A stretch of DNA of 64,000 bases from Planctomycetaceae bacterium. GTDB lineage: Bacteria > Planctomycetota > Planctomycetia > Pirellulales > Pirellulaceae. Positions within the stretch are counted from its first letter, which is position 1. The number at the start of each line of letters is the position of its first letter. This document shows positions 50,842-60,381 of the stretch, piece after piece. The translations under genes and the position numbers were made by a program. The DNA lies in contig JACKHM010000001.1 in assembly GCA_020638995.1 (NCBI GenBank), positions 3,038,001 to 3,102,000 of the forward strand, read 5' to 3'. The notes below the pieces were generated by a model that saw nothing but the letters and a program-made list of their open reading frames with translations, searched no databases and was not told the origin of the DNA.

Positions 50842-52683
50842 TCACTCGCTCTTTGCGTCCCCGGTCGCTTCGTCATCCACAGCCGTAGGTTTCTGCGACT
50901 CGGTCGGAGATTCGATCGATGGCGATTCGGACGCTGGTTTCTCCGCCGCAGCCTCCGCTGGCGTTTTAGTCGCCTCCGCATTAGTCGTTTTATCGGCGGG
51001 ATTCTCCTTTTTGGCGTCCGCTGGATCAGGCTTCTCTTGGTCATCACCGTTCGAGGGTTCGCTTTTCTCGGGCGCTGCTTCCTTTGCACCGGAATCTTCC
51101 GTGTGTTCCGCCGTACTTTCCGTTTCAGGAGCGGCTGACTCTTCGGCGACGAAAGGCTCGTATTTCGCGAGGATCTCGTTTAACGCAAAGTTTGCAGGCA
51201 ATTCCTCGTCCAGCTGACCAAGCAGTTTGATGTAGAGCTGGATGTCCTCGACCAAATCGTCCTCGGTCAGTTCATTAACGAGACCGCGGTGCTCCTGGAA
51301 CGTCTCGGCCCAATCTTTCCAAGCAAGTTCGAATTCAGTCCTGGCAGCATCCGGGTCCGCGTCTTCCATGTGCTGCTTCGCCGCAAACACGTGGCGCCGA
51401 GCGTTGACCGTCTTTGGCATCTGCTCGACTGCACATCGCGCTTTCCAATAGTTGAAATTCACATTGTTTCGATACGAATCAATGTGTTTTGCTTCGGTTT
51501 CCTTGTCGCTTGCTTGTTTCGCCAAGCGAAAGGCACGAGCGCGAACATCTTCGGGAGAAGCTTCTGCCACATCTCGATACGTCACCGTGGTCTTTTGCTC
51601 GGCTTGCTGTTTCCGATTCCCTTCAATCTGCCCAGTTATTTCGTCCCAGGTCTTAGCCATGGCGACTCGCTCCGCCTCAGTCAACGCGTCGATTCTTTCC
51701 TGTTTGAGTCGCTCGCGAAGCCCTGGCAGGAGTTTGTCGAGTTCGTTGGACAACCGTTGTGCTTCCGCAAGTGCGGCTTCTTCATCGTTCAGCCGAATTC
51801 GTGTTCCCCAGGATGTGGGCACGACTCTCGTGCCATAAGTGTCCCAATTCTCGCCAGCGCGTCGCCATGCGTACTGAGCCTTCTCGTCGAGCACGCCTTC
51901 GGTTTCGATGGTGTTGGCATAGTTCATCAAGGCCTTTGGTCCATCGGAGTAGAAAATATGTGGCGCTTTGCCTCGAATCGGAGCCTGTCTCGTTTCGACA
52001 ATGTCGTAAGCGCTTTCGTACCACAAGCGACTGGTCAACCAATTGTCGGGCCTTTGGTCAGCACCTCGCGCCTCGGTGTCGATGTCTACATACTGGCTCA
52101 GCAACGCGTGAAAATCCTTGTCATCTTGGAACAAGCGGCGGAACTGCTTGTGCTCATCTGCACGTCCGAATTTCTGGCCTGTATACCAACCCACGGTCCA
52201 AAACAGCTTTGGTTCATTTTGGTTATACCGAGTTCCTTTGATCAGGAACTCGATACCCTTTTTGACCCACAGGTATCGAAAACGAAAGTCATCGTGTTCG
52301 ACAGAGATATTGTACGACAGGTTGTGCGACTGGAATTCCCACACCGAGATAAAGTGCGGTTGAAGCTTGGACATCGTATTGACGGTCGCGACAAGCTTTT
52401 CCCAGTCCTCCGTCTTTTTGTAGTGGTTTGCCTTCGTCCACAAGATATTCGCCGCGACACCTTTCATCCCAAGCGTCGCCAGTTTCATGGATTCGCTCGC
52501 CGGATCGATCTCGCCCAGTTCCGTGGGCGAGAGGTCATAATCGGCTCGCAACTGTGCCAATTGGCCACCACGATTTGAGGTCGACTTGGTTGCCGGATGG
52601 CCGATCACGTAGAGCGGAATCAACAACAACGCGATCAAACCGAGATACAGAACTTTGCGTTGGAAAGAGGCGTTCTGGATCAT
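50842..52683 (-). CDS. Membrane-anchored accessory protein of the ABC system (unknown family)
   Basis: 613 aa. One N-terminal membrane helix (VLYLGLIALLLIPLYVIGHP) is followed by a long helical region (SESMKLATLGMKGVAANILW, WEKLVATVNTMSKLQPHFIS) resembling TPR-like helix pairs. The last 110 residues are low-complexity Ala/Glu/Pro/Lys/Ser, probably disordered. Its ATG overlaps the stop of the permease gene by 4 bases (ATGA), so translation is coupled and it is very likely the third component of that system. I recall similar unknowns in planctomycetes next to ABC-2-type genes, but no function is established. Confidence 0.75.
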   Translation of the reverse strand: MIQNASFQRKVLYLGLIALLLIPLYVIGHPATKSTSNRGGQLAQLRADYDLSPTELGEIDPASESMKLATLGMKGVAANILWTKANHYKKTEDWEKLVATVNTMSKLQPHFISVWEFQSHNLSYNISVEHDDFRFRYLWVKKGIEFLIKGTRYNQNEPKLFWTVGWYTGQKFGRADEHKQFRRLFQDDKDFHALLSQYVDIDTEARGADQRPDNWLTSRLWYESAYDIVETRQAPIRGKAPHIFYSDGPKALMNYANTIETEGVLDEKAQYAWRRAGENWDTYGTRVVPTSWGTRIRLNDEEAALAEAQRLSNELDKLLPGLRERLKQERIDALTEAERVAMAKTWDEITGQIEGNRKQQAEQKTTVTYRDVAEASPEDVRARAFRLAKQASDKETEAKHIDSYRNNVNFNYWKARCAVEQMPKTVNARRHVFAAKQHMEDADPDAARTEFELAWKDWAETFQEHRGLVNELTEDDLVEDIQLYIKLLGQLDEELPANFALNEILAKYEPFVAEESAAPETESTAEHTEDSGAKEAAPEKSEPSNGDDQEKPDPADAKKENPADKTTNAEATKTPAEAAAEKPASESPSIESPTESQKPTAVDDEATGDAKSE

Positions 52684-54473
52684 GCCGCGATTTCCCGTGT
52701 TTTAAGCAAATAGTACGAAATGAGCGATACAACGAAGACATAGCAGAAGGCCGTCAGCAATTGTATGCTCATGAGCGATCCGTCGATATTGTATCCGTAA
52801 GCGACGTACTGGGTCGTCGTGAACTTGCCGTAGTCGGGCAACATACCTGTCATGGCTTGCATGAACGTCATAAAGACCGTGTCAAATCCTTCGACGATCG
52901 TCATCGGGGCCTTGCCAATTTCCAAATCGACGCTCACGTTCTGTTGCGTGACGATCCGAATGAGCGACTCGATGGGGCCGCCACCTTCTTGAGTTCCGGT
53001 CGCCACTTCGAATATGAAATTCGAGAAGTAGCCGACGACGATGCTGGACAGAGTTGCCATCATTGCCACGGCCCCACTCAGGAACGTGCTGAACATCACG
53101 CCGAAACTCGTCACCATGACCATCTGAAGCCAGATGCCGACATAGCCTTTCGCGAGATTGGCCACAAACGATGCATCACGGTCCAGGATGTATACGTCTC
53201 TTTCGGCCATACCGTAGTACTGCGATCTTTCGCCACACTGAACCCAAACCTCCAGTTGGCCTTCATCGTTGACAAGATCGAACAGATTGCCATCGCGTAC
53301 GCTTCCGTCCTCATTGTCGACAATACGAATGCTGCTGGGAATCGTTTGTTTGTCAGACACGAATTCCTTGGCCGTGAAGTTGATCGCCTCACTTCTGCGT
53401 ACTTTGGCGCTGGGATCGGGATTTCGGAGCACAATCGAACCGAGGATACCCTTCTCCATGTCGCCTTTATAGGTCCGGAATACTCGCAGATTCATTTCCA
53501 GGTCGAATCCGTCCGGATAGCGTTCGGGCGTAACATCATTAAACGTCCAAATCGCCGCCGCCAGTGTGCCGCCCTCGATGTAGCTGCGATAGGCCCATTC
53601 ATGTCCGACATTAATTCCTGTGTCGGTGTCCGCCCCCGCACGATCCTTAAATCGAAGCTTCCCAAAGACGGGAACTCGCGCCTGAAGAAGGCCAATGGGC
53701 GGGCCAAACTCATAACCGTCGTCCGTCTTGGTGACTTGATGCCAGTGGCTCATAACGACGTCCGTCTCGCCGGTGCCGTCGTCAAACATCTTGAACGTAT
53801 GCCGATGGTGGCCATCGTATGTTGTCTCACCTTCGTGAGTCACTTCGCCTACCGCCGCCGCAGCAACTTCCTCGACCGCATGATCGTGGTCGAGTCCCCG
53901 TTGGACAAAGAAATAGCTGACAATCGCCATGGGAACCAACAGCATCGTACCCACGGTGACAAATCCCAGGATTCGCCCAAGTACGATTTCCCAGGCGCGA
54001 ACGGGTTTCGTAACAACCGTATAAATCGTGCGATTTTTGATATCCGTCGGCAGACTAAAAGTGCTTAAGAAGAGCGCCAGCAACACAACCAAGTAGTTTG
54101 AAGCTGTTAGTACAAAGCTCAGATAGAGCCTCGCAGGGTTGTCGCTTTCGACGTCGAGATACCAGCCAGCGAACAGTATGATGACGACGAATACAACGAA
54201 TGCAATCAAAACGCGTCGCCGGATGGCCTCTTGAACGGCGAGCATAGCCATCGCAATCGTTCTGGGTACCGACCAATTCACGAAATCGACGACACTGCTG
54301 GCAATCAGTTTCGCCACAGAGTAGAAACCCTCGACGGGTCCGCGACGGGCTGAGGACACGAGGAAGCCAATCAGAACGCCGCTCGCAATCAGAATCGATA
54401 TGCGGACGAGAGAGAGAACGAAGCCTCCAAACAACCACTCACCAAACTCTGGAATAACTTGATCGAATGTCAT
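52680..54473 (-). CDS. ABC transporter permease, ABC-2 type, with large histidine-rich external domain
   Basis: 597 aa. Hydrophobic segments near 17-38, 85-105, 115-135 and 165-185 are followed by a 220-residue extracytoplasmic region, then four or five helices from about 430 (YVGIWLQMVMVTSFGVMFST to VFVVSLISYYLLKTREIAA). The segment FSLPTDIKNRTIYTVVTKP before helix four is typical of ABC-2/NosY-type permeases. The external region has a His-rich stretch (DHDHAVEE, GHHRHTF, MSHWHQV), which might bind metal. It pairs with the ATPase upstream and the coupled protein downstream. Substrate unknown. Confidence 0.85.
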   Translation of the reverse strand: MTFDQVIPEFGEWLFGGFVLSLVRISILIASGVLIGFLVSSARRGPVEGFYSVAKLIASSVVDFVNWSVPRTIAMAMLAVQEAIRRRVLIAFVVFVVIILFAGWYLDVESDNPARLYLSFVLTASNYLVVLLALFLSTFSLPTDIKNRTIYTVVTKPVRAWEIVLGRILGFVTVGTMLLVPMAIVSYFFVQRGLDHDHAVEEVAAAAVGEVTHEGETTYDGHHRHTFKMFDDGTGETDVVMSHWHQVTKTDDGYEFGPPIGLLQARVPVFGKLRFKDRAGADTDTGINVGHEWAYRSYIEGGTLAAAIWTFNDVTPERYPDGFDLEMNLRVFRTYKGDMEKGILGSIVLRNPDPSAKVRRSEAINFTAKEFVSDKQTIPSSIRIVDNEDGSVRDGNLFDLVNDEGQLEVWVQCGERSQYYGMAERDVYILDRDASFVANLAKGYVGIWLQMVMVTSFGVMFSTFLSGAVAMMATLSSIVVGYFSNFIFEVATGTQEGGGPIESLIRIVTQQNVSVDLEIGKAPMTIVEGFDTVFMTFMQAMTGMLPDYGKFTTTQYVAYGYNIDGSLMSIQLLTAFCYVFVVSLISYYLLKTREIAA

Positions 54474-54544
54474 GACGTCTGGCGTTGCCTCGAAACAATC
54501 TCACGGGGAAACAGAATGAATGCTGAACCAAGAGGAACGAATCG

Positions 54545-55483
54545 CTAGTTGTCCTGCATCGAGCGACGACCGGGGTTGGCCTCACTGTCACGCACAATCT
54601 TTAGGAACAACTCCTCTAGCGTTGTGGTTGGATTCTCCATTGCCACAAGTTTGCCACCGTGCCGGGCTATGACCGCACGGATTTCTTCTTCCGCTTCCTT
54701 CGTGAGGCCTTCGGCGCGGACTTGCGTCATGTCCTTGACAGTTATCAGGCTGTCGACGCGACCGAGCTCCTTGAGTTCACCTTGGTGCAGAATTGCTATG
54801 CGGTCACAAACATCCTGGACATCCGCCAGCAGATGGCTGCACATCACCACAGTCTTACCTTCATCTCGCAAGCGGAGGATCAAGTCCTTCATTTCCCGGG
54901 TGCCGAGCGGGTCGAGGCCAGAAGTAGGCTCGTCGAGCAATACCAGTTCGGGATCGTTAATTAAAGCCTGAGCCAAGCCGATACGACGCGTCATGCCTTT
55001 GGAGTATTCTTTCAGCTGGCGACGCTTCGCCCAGTCGAGCCCCACCATCGTGATCAGTTCGTTTACTCGATCACGACGAACGTCGGCCGGCATGTCAAAC
55101 AGGCGACCGTAGAAGTCAAGCGTTTCGACGGCGTTGAGAAACTTGTAGAGATAAGACTCTTCCGGCAGATATCCAATCCGTTCGTTCTTGCCGACGTCGC
55201 TGGCATCCTTGTCAAAGACCAATGCTTGCCCGCTGGTTGGGAACAACAAACCGAGCAACAACTTGATTGTCGTCGATTTGCCGGAACCGTTTGGGCCGAG
55301 CAAACCAAAAATCTCGCCTTTGCGAACTTCCAGGTCGAGCGCTTTAAGAGCTCGCACCTTTTGGCGTCCCCAAAAGTCGCGATAAACCTTACTAAGGTTT
55401 CGAGTTTCGATAACAACGTCGGATTGTGCTGAAACTTGGTCGACGCCGGGTGACGGATTTTCCTCAGCAACCTGATCTGCCAT
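54545..55483 (-). CDS. ABC transporter ATP-binding protein
   Basis: 312 aa. Walker A GPNGSGKST at 63-71, signature EYSKGMTRRIGLAQ, Walker B LVLLDEPTSGLDP and the H-loop (VVMCSHLLADVQ) are intact. The long C-terminal tail with ELKELGRVDSLITV is typical of the CcmA/NatA-type ATPases that pair with ABC-2 permeases. The permease follows after 71 bases in the same direction. Exporter or lipid/polymer transport is likely, but substrate is not evident. Confidence 0.93.
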   Translation of the reverse strand: MADQVAEENPSPGVDQVSAQSDVVIETRNLSKVYRDFWGRQKVRALKALDLEVRKGEIFGLLGPNGSGKSTTIKLLLGLLFPTSGQALVFDKDASDVGKNERIGYLPEESYLYKFLNAVETLDFYGRLFDMPADVRRDRVNELITMVGLDWAKRRQLKEYSKGMTRRIGLAQALINDPELVLLDEPTSGLDPLGTREMKDLILRLRDEGKTVVMCSHLLADVQDVCDRIAILHQGELKELGRVDSLITVKDMTQVRAEGLTKEAEEEIRAVIARHGGKLVAMENPTTTLEELFLKIVRDSEANPGRRSMQDN

Positions 55484-55847
55484 GAGCTTCTACTTTTACT
55501 TGGGAGTAACGAACGTATTAATAAGGTCCGCTGTCTGGAAAAATAGGCATACAGACAGGTTTCCTGTGTACGGACTGGGTATCCGAACGGTTCAAGTGTT
55601 GTAGAGAAATTCGTCCGGAAGCTGATTGCCGGTGTCAGCTCGAGGCCCGCCGGAGGTTAATTTAGTGCTTCGGAGCCCGTATAAAGACCGCGTCGGCCCC
55701 TCCACTATAAATGGGGCATCCCAGCCTCGCAAGGATTGCTCGACCGTTCGCAGGCAAGGTAACGAGAAGTTTGCGCTTCCCTGACAATCGGTAAAGTTCC
55801 GGATAAACTGCGTCTTTCCGCTCACTTTCTCTAGTCGGGACTGGAAG
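55484..55847. other. Divergent intergenic region between the ABC operon and folC
   Basis: 364 bases. A short minus-strand frame (77 codons) lies here, but lacks a ribosome site and I do not accept it. The region should contain promoters for both directions. No repeat or hairpin stands out. Confidence 0.4.
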
Positions 55848-57275
55848 ATGGAAGGATGCCCAAGCGTTCGGGACGAGAATTACCAGTCTGCACTAGAGTT
55901 TCTCTACGGACGCATCAACTACGAGCGATCAGCTCGCGGAGTTCCCGGCGGCTCCCGCTTGGATCTCGGGCGAATGCGCCGGCTGCTTCATTGCCTGGGC
56001 GATCCTCAGCGACTGCTCAAAGTGGTGCATATCGCCGGAACGAAGGGCAAAGGCTCGACGGCCGCCATGATCTCTTGCGCATTGACCGCAGCCGGTCATC
56101 GCACAGGGCTGTACACATCGCCACACCTGGAGCGACTGGAAGAACGCATCTGTATCGATGGTGGCGAGTGCTCGAAAAGGGAACTTGTCAACTTAGTCAG
56201 AGTCGTCCGTCCGGTGGTCGAGGAGCTCGACGAAATGACTCTGGAAAATGAAACGCCCGGCAATTCAACCTTCTTCGAGATCACGACGGCGATGGCGCTG
56301 CTGCACTTCGTGGGTCAAGCGGTCGATATTGCGGTACTCGAGGTCGGGTTAGGAGGTCGTCTTGACTCCACCAACGTCTGCCAACCCGTGGTGACGGTGA
56401 TTACTTCCATCAGCTTTGACCATGTCCAGCAACTTGGCAACACTTTGAGCGAGATCGCCCGAGAAAAGGCGGGGATCGTCAAGCCGGGCATTCCGTTGAT
56501 CTGCGGAGTCACGGATGAGGAACCACGAACCGCGATCGAAAAGATCGCCGAAGAGCGCGCCGCTCCGATGACCCGACTCGGCAAAGAGTTTGAGTTCCAA
56601 TACGCCCGGGCATCCCGAACTGGCGTCGTTGGAACAGGCGGCTCAATCACTTACCGCGAGAATTCACTTCACGGCGGTACGCACCTTGATGACGTCCAGA
56701 TCGGCATGCTCGGCGCTCATCAGGCCGCGAATGCCGCCGTTGCAATCGCGACGCTGCATCGGATGCAAGAAGATGGTTGGACTATCTCGGAAGACGCAAT
56801 TCGTCACGGCATCGCAAATGCAAGCTGTCGAGCGCGAATCGAAATCCTCTCGCTCGACCCGCTCGTCGTTTTGGATACGGCCCATAATGTGGCTTCCATA
56901 GCGGCTTTGTTGTCAGCATTAGACGAATCGTTCGGCGATCGGCCGAGGGTCCTGTTGTTCGCCGCCACTCGTGATAAAGACGTTTCCGGTATGTTGCGAC
57001 TTTTGCTACCGCAATTCGACTTTGTCATCCTAACACGTTATGTTGAAAACCCACGCGGCGTACCGCCCGATCGACTGTTGGAATTGGTCAATAAATTGCG
57101 TGCTGAGTCTTGCAAAGTGCCGGAGTTGCTCGTTAGCGAGTCGCCGGTCGAGGCTTGGCAAAAGTCGCTGGCCATTGCGTCTGGTGGTCAGATGATTTGT
57201 GTTACGGGGTCGTTTTTTCTAGCCGCAGAGCTGCGATCCATTATTTCAGCCACACTCCCGACTCCACACGCCTAG
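55848..57275 (+). CDS. folC: Bifunctional folylpolyglutamate/dihydrofolate synthase
   Basis: 475 aa. The Mur-ligase-type P-loop HIAGTKGKGSTAAMISCAL, YTSPHLERLEERICIDG, the Glu-rich metal site (FFEITTAMALLHFV), AVLEVGLGGRLDSTN and LDTAHNVASIAALLSAL mark FolC. It joins glutamate to dihydropteroate and extends polyglutamate tails on folates. ATG at 55848 (MEGCPSVRDENYQ) is acceptable; the body is complete. A secreted hypothetical gene follows closely. Confidence 0.95.
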   Translation: MEGCPSVRDENYQSALEFLYGRINYERSARGVPGGSRLDLGRMRRLLHCLGDPQRLLKVVHIAGTKGKGSTAAMISCALTAAGHRTGLYTSPHLERLEERICIDGGECSKRELVNLVRVVRPVVEELDEMTLENETPGNSTFFEITTAMALLHFVGQAVDIAVLEVGLGGRLDSTNVCQPVVTVITSISFDHVQQLGNTLSEIAREKAGIVKPGIPLICGVTDEEPRTAIEKIAEERAAPMTRLGKEFEFQYARASRTGVVGTGGSITYRENSLHGGTHLDDVQIGMLGAHQAANAAVAIATLHRMQEDGWTISEDAIRHGIANASCRARIEILSLDPLVVLDTAHNVASIAALLSALDESFGDRPRVLLFAATRDKDVSGMLRLLLPQFDFVILTRYVENPRGVPPDRLLELVNKLRAESCKVPELLVSESPVEAWQKSLAIASGGQMICVTGSFFLAAELRSIISATLPTPHA

Positions 57276-57336
57276 TATGCCACACGACGTTAAAGTGCCG
57301 ACGTTTGACCTTACTCAGGCCGAGGTGACCTCAACC

Positions 57337-57813
57337 ATGTTAAAGAAGTTCGTCATCGTTTTCAGTATCGTCGCGTTGGCAGGACAGGCCACTACCGCGA
57401 ACGGACAAGTTCCCAACGAGAGCGACGCAGTTGTCACCAATGCGCTTACCCGGAGAGTCGAACAGTTCTTCGGTCATTTGAAAACACCGAGTGTCTCGGC
57501 CGAAGATGCCTTTTCCGAACTGCTTTCTGGCGGTCCGCTCGACGGTCGAACCGAGCAGTTGAGGGCCTTCGTTGAGAACTACAAGAAGCTCGAAGCATCG
57601 TACGGGCGATTCCTGATTGCAAAACCGATTCGCGCCGAGCGAGTAGGAGATGACCTGACGTTCCTTACCTTCTTGTACGAGAGCGAACAATTTCCAATCG
57701 TCTGGCGATTTGCGTTTTACCGACCGCCCTTGGAAACGCTCGAACGACCCGACTGGTTCGTCGTTCGCTTAAGCTTTGATACGAAGTTGGAGTCGCTCAC
57801 AAGCTCGCCGTAA
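57337..57813 (+). CDS. Exported hypothetical protein (158 aa)
   Basis: The ATG at 57337 is preferred because a signal peptide follows immediately (MLKKFVIVFSIVALAGQATT ANG); the frame also extends to 57277. The mature part is about 135 residues, mixed alpha/beta (LTRRVEQFFGHLKTPSVSAE, VRLSFDTKLESLTS), unrecognised. It is 61 bases downstream of folC in the same direction. Its last 45 bases overlap the 3' end of the convergent S41 protease gene. Confidence 0.75.
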   Translation: MLKKFVIVFSIVALAGQATTANGQVPNESDAVVTNALTRRVEQFFGHLKTPSVSAEDAFSELLSGGPLDGRTEQLRAFVENYKKLEASYGRFLIAKPIRAERVGDDLTFLTFLYESEQFPIVWRFAFYRPPLETLERPDWFVVRLSFDTKLESLTSSP

Positions 57814-59166
57814 CGCCGTTTTCGTTGCGGCATCTTTGTCTTTGAGGCGGCCGCTGAGATAGTTGATCGCGCGCCGAAGCTGTGGATCGTCGACCGTTTC
57901 CCCTTCGGCTTCTCCCGCGTTGCCATCTTCGGCTTCCGCGTCGGGAGCTTGATAGCGGTCGCGGTCGCGCCGCTTCAGATAGACGCTCTCGAGCATTTCC
58001 TCGGGGATCGCGACGACATAGCCTTCGTTAGGGCGAACGCCCCAAGCTTCTTCATCAGTGGCATCCTTACTGCGGTGAATGTTCTTGCCGCTGGGGCGCC
58101 AGTAGGTCGCAGTCGTTAGTTTCAGGGCGCTATGCCCCCCTTCGAGATCGAGAATATTCTGCACTGTGCCTTTTCCCCAGGTTCGCTCTCCGACGACGAT
58201 GGCACGCTTGTGATCTTGCAGGCATGCCGCCACAATCTCGCTAGCGCTCGCTGAAAAGTTGTTGACCAGGACCACCATGGGAAGGTCCTTTGGCACCGCC
58301 ATTTCAACCGTCGCGTCGTAGCTGCTCCGTAACCTGCCGTGGCGTCCGTTCGTGCTAACAATTCGACCTTGATCGATAAACAGGTCACACATACCGACCG
58401 CCGCATCGAGCAAACCACCAGCGTTGCCGCGAAGGTCAATGATGATGGCTTCGTAGCCGTGACGTTCGTCCGTTGATTCCAATACTTTTGCAACTTCGTC
58501 GACGGTGTGCTGGCCAAAAGTCGTCAACCGCAAGTAGGCTATTCGCGGATTCTCCTCAAGGTGGAAATCCCACGACCCGTCGGGCCGCCGTGTGTCGCCT
58601 AGGACAGAATCAACCGTGATCACCTCACGAATGATTTTTACGTCGAAGGGGTCTTCGTGGCCATCTCGATCGATTGTTAAGACGATCTCCGAACCCGGTT
58701 TGCCACGCATCAACTTCACGGCGTCGTTCAGGTGCATTCCAATCATCCGCTCGCCATCGACAGCCAGAACGCGGTCGCCGGCTTGAATGCCGGCTCGGTA
58801 GGCGGGAGTTCCAACCAGTGGGCTCAGAACCAACAGCGGTTGATCGGGTTCCTTCTTCTCGACCTCGACACCGACACCTCCGAATTCCTGGTCAAGGCTC
58901 GCGTTCATCTGCGCCAAAGAATCCGGGCCGATATACGCGGAGTACTGATCCAAGCCCGAGACCATTCCTGTCATCGCGTTCTCGAATAGCGTGCGCGAAT
59001 CGACGTCTTCGACGTAGTACTCCGAAACCAGCTCCATCGCTTCCGCAACCCCCGTTGCATACCGATTGCGTTCGGCTTTGTGGTAGCAGACTAGCGAAAG
59101 AATCGCCGCGAAGAAGATAATCGTCAAATTGCGGGGCGGCATAACCCGTTCCAGTTCCAGTGACAT
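57769..59166 (-). CDS. S41-family carboxy-terminal processing protease
   Basis: 465 aa. A short N-terminal membrane anchor (LTIIFFAAILSLVCYHK) precedes the helical pro-region (LFENAMTGMVSGLDQYSAYI), a PDZ domain (GVGVEVEKK, GTPAYRAGIQAGDRVLAVDG) and the S41 protease domain. Candidate catalytic residues are Ser near 305 in NNFSASASEIVA and Lys near 331 in TWGKGTVQ, the Ser/Lys dyad of CtpA proteases. It would cut proteins near their C-terminus in the periplasm. The 3' end overlaps the convergent gene by 45 bases. Confidence 0.93.
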   Translation of the reverse strand: MSLELERVMPPRNLTIIFFAAILSLVCYHKAERNRYATGVAEAMELVSEYYVEDVDSRTLFENAMTGMVSGLDQYSAYIGPDSLAQMNASLDQEFGGVGVEVEKKEPDQPLLVLSPLVGTPAYRAGIQAGDRVLAVDGERMIGMHLNDAVKLMRGKPGSEIVLTIDRDGHEDPFDVKIIREVITVDSVLGDTRRPDGSWDFHLEENPRIAYLRLTTFGQHTVDEVAKVLESTDERHGYEAIIIDLRGNAGGLLDAAVGMCDLFIDQGRIVSTNGRHGRLRSSYDATVEMAVPKDLPMVVLVNNFSASASEIVAACLQDHKRAIVVGERTWGKGTVQNILDLEGGHSALKLTTATYWRPSGKNIHRSKDATDEEAWGVRPNEGYVVAIPEEMLESVYLKRRDRDRYQAPDAEAEDGNAGEAEGETVDDPQLRRAINYLSGRLKDKDAATKTALRRACERLQLRIKA

Positions 59167-59249
59167 AAGGGCATGGTGTCAGACAACACCAAACTAATGC
59201 GGACGCACCTATCCTAGCGTGTTCAACGCAGCCGAGTAAACCGATATGC

Positions 59250-60272
59250 TCATGCGAGAATCCGTTTACCTGACTCGCCAGCGACTTCTTGAACGTAACG
59301 AGGCACGGCATACCCGGGGAGCTTTGAGCGTAGTTGTTCGACCAGCTCCAGCCCACGCGCGACAGGCACCTCAAAATGACTCGCCCCCGCCACGCGATCC
59401 AATTGGTGGAGGTAGTAAGGCATCACTCCCACGTTGACCAAGGCCCGAGACAAGTCGACGAGTGAGTCAACCTGGTCGTTCACGCCACGTAGCAATACGG
59501 TCTGGTTCAAGATAGGAATTCCGGCCTGACGTAGCTTGGCCAGTGCGGTCGAGACATCTTCCGCAAGCTCACGAGCGTGGTTGGCATGGACGACAACAAT
59601 CGGAGCAATCCGCATCGCAGTGAGACATCTCACGAACTCATCCGTGACTCGCTCGGGAATTACAATTGGAAGTCGCGTATGAATCCGCACACGCTTGACA
59701 TGCGAGATCCGATCGAGTTCCTCGAAAAGCCGTTCGAGCAGGTGGTCGACTAGCGAGAGCGGATCCCCACCGCTCAGGATCACTTCTTCGACCGACTTGT
59801 CACGCGCAATCGTTTCGATCGCGGGTCGCCAAGCTGCGAGTGACTTAGGGGCGTCCTCGTACGGAAAATGACGCCGAAAACAATATCGGCAGTGGACCGC
59901 ACAGACGCCGGTCGCGATCAGCAGCACTCGTCCGTGGTACTTGTGAATCAAGCCCGGCACGCGTGTTGCGTCCAAGTCACCAACGGCATCGCGTACGAAG
60001 CCGTCGGCTTGTTCCGCCTCGTCGGCGCGTGGAAGCACCTGGAGCAGTAAGGGGTCTGCGGGATCCCCTGGAACCATCTTTGCGACGAAACCTCGCGGTG
60101 CGAAGACGCGAAATGAATCCGCGGCTGACCGACTCGCCAGTTCGGGTGGCAACTTCAGTTCCCGGCACAACTCTCCAGCATCGCGAATCGCGGATTTGAC
60201 TGCCGCCTGCCAGGATAAGTAAGGGCTGGGAGTGGCGCGGACAGAACTGAGATCGGAAGCTACAATTGCCAT
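59250..60272 (-). CDS. epmB: EF-P beta-lysylation protein: lysine 2,3-aminomutase EpmB
   Basis: 340 aa, the length of EpmB. A radical-SAM cluster motif C124-x3-C128-x2-C131 lies in TGVCAVHCRYCFRRHFPY; GGDPLS follows. The enzyme makes (R)-beta-lysine, which EpmA attaches to Lys34 of EF-P. It is divergent from efp with about 110 bases between starts, and epmA follows efp, so all three parts of the modification system are together. True metabolic lysine 2,3-aminomutases are longer, and that reading is less likely in this context. Confidence 0.95.
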   Translation of the reverse strand: MAIVASDLSSVRATPSPYLSWQAAVKSAIRDAGELCRELKLPPELASRSAADSFRVFAPRGFVAKMVPGDPADPLLLQVLPRADEAEQADGFVRDAVGDLDATRVPGLIHKYHGRVLLIATGVCAVHCRYCFRRHFPYEDAPKSLAAWRPAIETIARDKSVEEVILSGGDPLSLVDHLLERLFEELDRISHVKRVRIHTRLPIVIPERVTDEFVRCLTAMRIAPIVVVHANHARELAEDVSTALAKLRQAGIPILNQTVLLRGVNDQVDSLVDLSRALVNVGVMPYYLHQLDRVAGASHFEVPVARGLELVEQLRSKLPGYAVPRYVQEVAGESGKRILA

Positions 60273-60381
60273 GACTCGTTTCTTCGGGAGCGGGTTTCCG
60301 CGAATGCAAACATCCGAGCGGCTTGCACTTCGGCATCAGAATAACTCTCCAAGCATCCGAAACGAAGTAGGGACAATCCAC

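Noticed and set aside
51289..52578. 429-codon plus-strand frame opposite the accessory gene of the ABC system
   Set aside because: No ribosome site and no domain; the minus-strand frame has a membrane anchor, helical repeats and a 4-base overlap with the permease.
52428..54068. 546-codon plus-strand open frame opposite the ABC permease gene
   Set aside because: It is antisense to a clear permease gene with ordered membrane helices, has no recognisable domain, and its composition is rich in Arg and His as expected for an opposite-strand shadow.
55592..55825. 77-codon minus-strand frame between the ABC operon and folC
   Set aside because: No ribosome site or motif; probably chance.
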